Assembly (NCBI GenBank): GCA_003545125.1
Contig: DQCI01000272.1
Span: 11,797 to 19,370 of the forward strand
Length of the DNA: 7,574 nt
Reading direction: 5' to 3'
Source: Paracoccaceae bacterium
GTDB lineage: Bacteria > Pseudomonadota > Alphaproteobacteria > Rhodobacterales > Rhodobacteraceae
Shown here: positions 6,175-7,574 of the stretch, one piece after another
Layout: every line of letters begins with the position of its first letter
How positions within the stretch are numbered: position 1 is the stretch's first letter
Program-made: the position numbers and the translations under genes
Notes under the pieces: generated by a model
What the model was told of the DNA's origin: nothing
What the model saw: only the letters and a program-made list of their open reading frames with translations
Database searches by the model: none

Positions 6175-7215
6175 TTAGTTGTTGGCGTCGTATTCTGCCA
6201 TCAGGGCACGGGCCTGGTCGATCAGCGCCTGACCGTCGATGCCCTTTTCGTTCATCTCGGCGACCCAGGTGTCGTAGATCGGGCTCACCAACTCGTTCCA
6301 CTCCGCGGCGTCTTCTTCCGACACGGTGATGATGTTGTTGCCAAGCTCCACCGCCGTTGCGCGGGCCGGAGCGTCGTAATCCTGCTGCGTGCCCCCGGCG
6401 AAGACCGAAAACTCGAGGCCGGAGTGTTCGTCGATGATCGCGCGCAGATCTTCCGGCATGGCGTCGTAGGCGTCCTTGTTCATCGCCACGACGAAGGTCA
6501 GCGTATAGAGCGCCGGGCCGTCGAACTCGGTGTGGTTGGTGACCAGCTCCGGCACCTTCAACGAGCCGGTGACTTCCCATGGGATCGTGGTGCCGTCGAT
6601 CACGCCTTTCGAAAGGCCTTCCGGAATACCGGTGACCGGCATGCCGACCGGGGTGGCGCCGACGCGCTCGAGCAGGTCGTTGACCATGCGCGACCCGCCG
6701 CGGATCTTCATGCCCTCAAGATCGGCCGGAGTGGCGACGGGCTCCGAGGTGTGGAACATGCCGGGGCCATGCACATGCGTCGCAAGGATGTGCACGTCAG
6801 CGAATTCGCCGTCTTTCATATGCTCTTCGAACATCTTCCAGTAGGCATAGGAGGCCGCACGCGCATCGGCCACCATGAAGGGCAGCTCGAAGACTTCCGT
6901 TGTGGGGAAGCGGCCGGGGGTGTAGCCGATCACCGTCCAGACGATGTCGGCGATACCGTCGATGGCCTGGTCCAAGAGCTCCGGCGGGGTGCCGCCGAGG
7001 GCCATGCCGTGGTAACGTTCGATCTCGATGCGGCCGCCCGAGGCTTCCTCGACCTGGTCGGCCCAGACCTCGAGGATGTGCTTCGGCACATTGCCCTGCG
7101 CCGGCAGGAACTGGTGCAACTTCAGCGTCACGTCGGCGGCAAAGGCCGACCCGGCGGTGAGCGCCGAGATAGCCACGCCGGCGGCAAGGCCGAGCAAAGT
7201 TCTGCGATTGGTCAT
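6175..7215 (-). CDS. dctP: TRAP transporter periplasmic solute-binding protein (DctP family), probable aromatic acid receptor
   Basis: 346-residue secreted protein. A signal peptide covers about 1-26: a basic start with an RR pair (NRRTLL), a hydrophobic core, and an AFA cleavage site before ADVTL. The DctP core motif is present at about 165-213: LEGMKIRGGSR, then GATPVGMP, then IPEGLSKGVIDGTTIPWE. Arg172 corresponds to the family arginine that binds the ligand carboxylate, so the ligand is probably an organic acid. Start chosen for the excellent GGGAGG 6 nt upstream. It heads the dctP-dctQ-dctM operon. By context with fcs the ligand is probably a hydroxycinnamate, as known for TarPQM of Rhodopseudomonas palustris. 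A dicarboxylate or other carboxylate remains possible because specificity cannot be read reliably from this sequence. Confidence 0.92.
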   Translation of the reverse strand: MTNRRTLLGLAAGVAISALTAGSAFAADVTLKLHQFLPAQGNVPKHILEVWADQVEEASGGRIEIERYHGMALGGTPPELLDQAIDGIADIVWTVIGYTPGRFPTTEVFELPFMVADARAASYAYWKMFEEHMKDGEFADVHILATHVHGPGMFHTSEPVATPADLEGMKIRGGSRMVNDLLERVGATPVGMPVTGIPEGLSKGVIDGTTIPWEVTGSLKVPELVTNHTEFDGPALYTLTFVVAMNKDAYDAMPEDLRAIIDEHSGLEFSVFAGGTQQDYDAPARATAVELGNNIITVSEEDAAEWNELVSPIYDTWVAEMNEKGIDGQALIDQARALMAEYDANN

Positions 7216-7235
7216 GTGTTTCCTCCCTATTGACC

Positions 7236-7249
7236 ATGCCTTTTGGCAT
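7236..7249 (-). other. Short leader hairpin just before the dctP ribosome binding site
   Basis: In the transcript ATGCC-AAAA-GGCAT forms a perfect 5-bp stem with a tetraloop. It ends 7 nt before GGGAGG. It may shield the 5' region or influence initiation, but the stem is short. Confidence 0.35.
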
Positions 7250-7288
7250 TATGGTGCGTCTATTGCCATTTCTTGCCGTTTTGCGCTA

Positions 7289-7309
7289 CCGGGTTCTCCT
7301 CTCACCCGG
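7289..7309 (-). other. Leader hairpin in the dctP 5' untranslated region
   Basis: CCGGGT and ACCCGG form a perfect 6-bp stem with a 9-nt purine loop (GAGAGGAGA) that itself resembles a ribosome binding sequence. It lies mid-way in a leader of about 125 nt. I do not recognise a riboswitch class here. Confidence 0.4.
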
Positions 7310-7344
7310 CAACACCGACGGCTGGCTGACACCTGATTTTGCCG

Positions 7345-7363
7345 TATAGTTATATCTCATAAC
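7345..7363. promoter_or_regulatory. Probable MarR operator in the dctP promoter
   Basis: GTTATATCTCATAAC (7349-7363) has 5-bp inverted arms with a 5-bp centre, the same geometry as the site before ech. Read on the minus strand, 7363-7345 gives GTTATGAGATATAACTATA, which matches the ech site at 17 of 19 positions. The site covers the probable -10 box (TATAAC), as expected for repression. Two such sites, each in front of one operon, support a common regulator. Confidence 0.7.
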
Positions 7364-7375
7364 CATTACTAGCAA
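7349..7375 (-). promoter_or_regulatory. Probable promoter of the dctPQM operon
   Basis: On the minus strand TTGCTA (7375-7370) is a fair -35 match (4 of 6) and TATAAC (7354-7349) a good -10 (5 of 6), with a short 15-bp spacer. TAACTA, 2 bp further, would restore a 17-bp spacer. Transcription would begin near 7342, about 125 nt before the ATG. The operator lies across the spacer and -10. Confidence 0.45.
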
Positions 7376-7380
7376 TACTT

Positions 7381-7574
7381 AATTCCCACCGATCCCGGCG
7401 TGCCCCGCCGTGAAAACCCCTTGGCAATGCATAGTCCCGCGATGCGCACGCGACCATTTGATTCCCGCGCAGAGGCGATTGGGAAAAGGTATTGCGGGCC
7501 GGCAACGCCCACTCCGGCATGGAATCGCGCGCCGATCAAGAGTTTTCTCGACTCCGCGGTCGGTTTTTCTTCCG
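7381..7574. other. Region upstream of the dctP promoter without a supportable gene
   Basis: I see no gene that can be supported. A plus-strand frame opens at ATG 7442 and another at ATG 7519, both running off the edge, but neither has a ribosome binding site. The minus strand has frames open from the edge with mixed codon use. One could be the start of a divergent gene or the end of an upstream one. No palindrome like those before ech is present. Confidence 0.4.

Overview
The window is GC-rich. Its gene content (a TRAP transporter operon beside feruloyl-CoA synthase, a MarR regulator and a crotonase) and codon use suggest an alphaproteobacterium, probably of the Rhodobacterales. That placement is an inference from style and content; no rRNA or other marker gene is present. 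All seven supported genes lie on the minus strand, so transcription runs from high to low coordinates.

Layout in transcription order. Positions 7381-7574 hold no gene I can support. A promoter and operator region (about 7340-7380) and a leader of about 125 nt with two small hairpins precede dctP, the periplasmic binding protein of a TRAP transporter. A strong intercistronic hairpin follows, then dctQ (small permease) and dctM (large permease, with an unusual hydrophilic insert). A second control region (3821-3978) carries tandem perfect palindromes and a MarR-type operator. It drives ech (crotonase), marR, fcs (feruloyl-CoA synthase) and an amidohydrolase cut off by the window edge.

Reading as a system: the TRAP transporter probably imports a hydroxycinnamate-type aromatic acid such as ferulate, p-coumarate or caffeate. 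Fcs activates it to the CoA thioester, the crotonase hydrates the side-chain double bond, and the MarR protein probably senses the CoA-ester and represses the genes. The best sequence evidence for one regulon is a near-identical 19-bp element (GTTATGARAYATAACTATA) that occurs in front of both operons and overlaps the probable -10 region of each.

Three points go beyond routine annotation. (1) This operator is shared by the transport and catabolic operons. (2) Two identical 14-bp palindromes (GTTTCCTAGGAAAC) spaced 22 bp apart lie upstream of the ech promoter, pointing to a second regulator that is not encoded here. (3) The crotonase keeps the two glutamates of a true enoyl-CoA hydratase instead of the Ser/Glu pair of hydroxycinnamoyl-CoA hydratase-lyase. 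With an amidohydrolase in the operon and no vanillin dehydrogenase in view, this suggests a side-chain shortening route other than direct release of an aldehyde.
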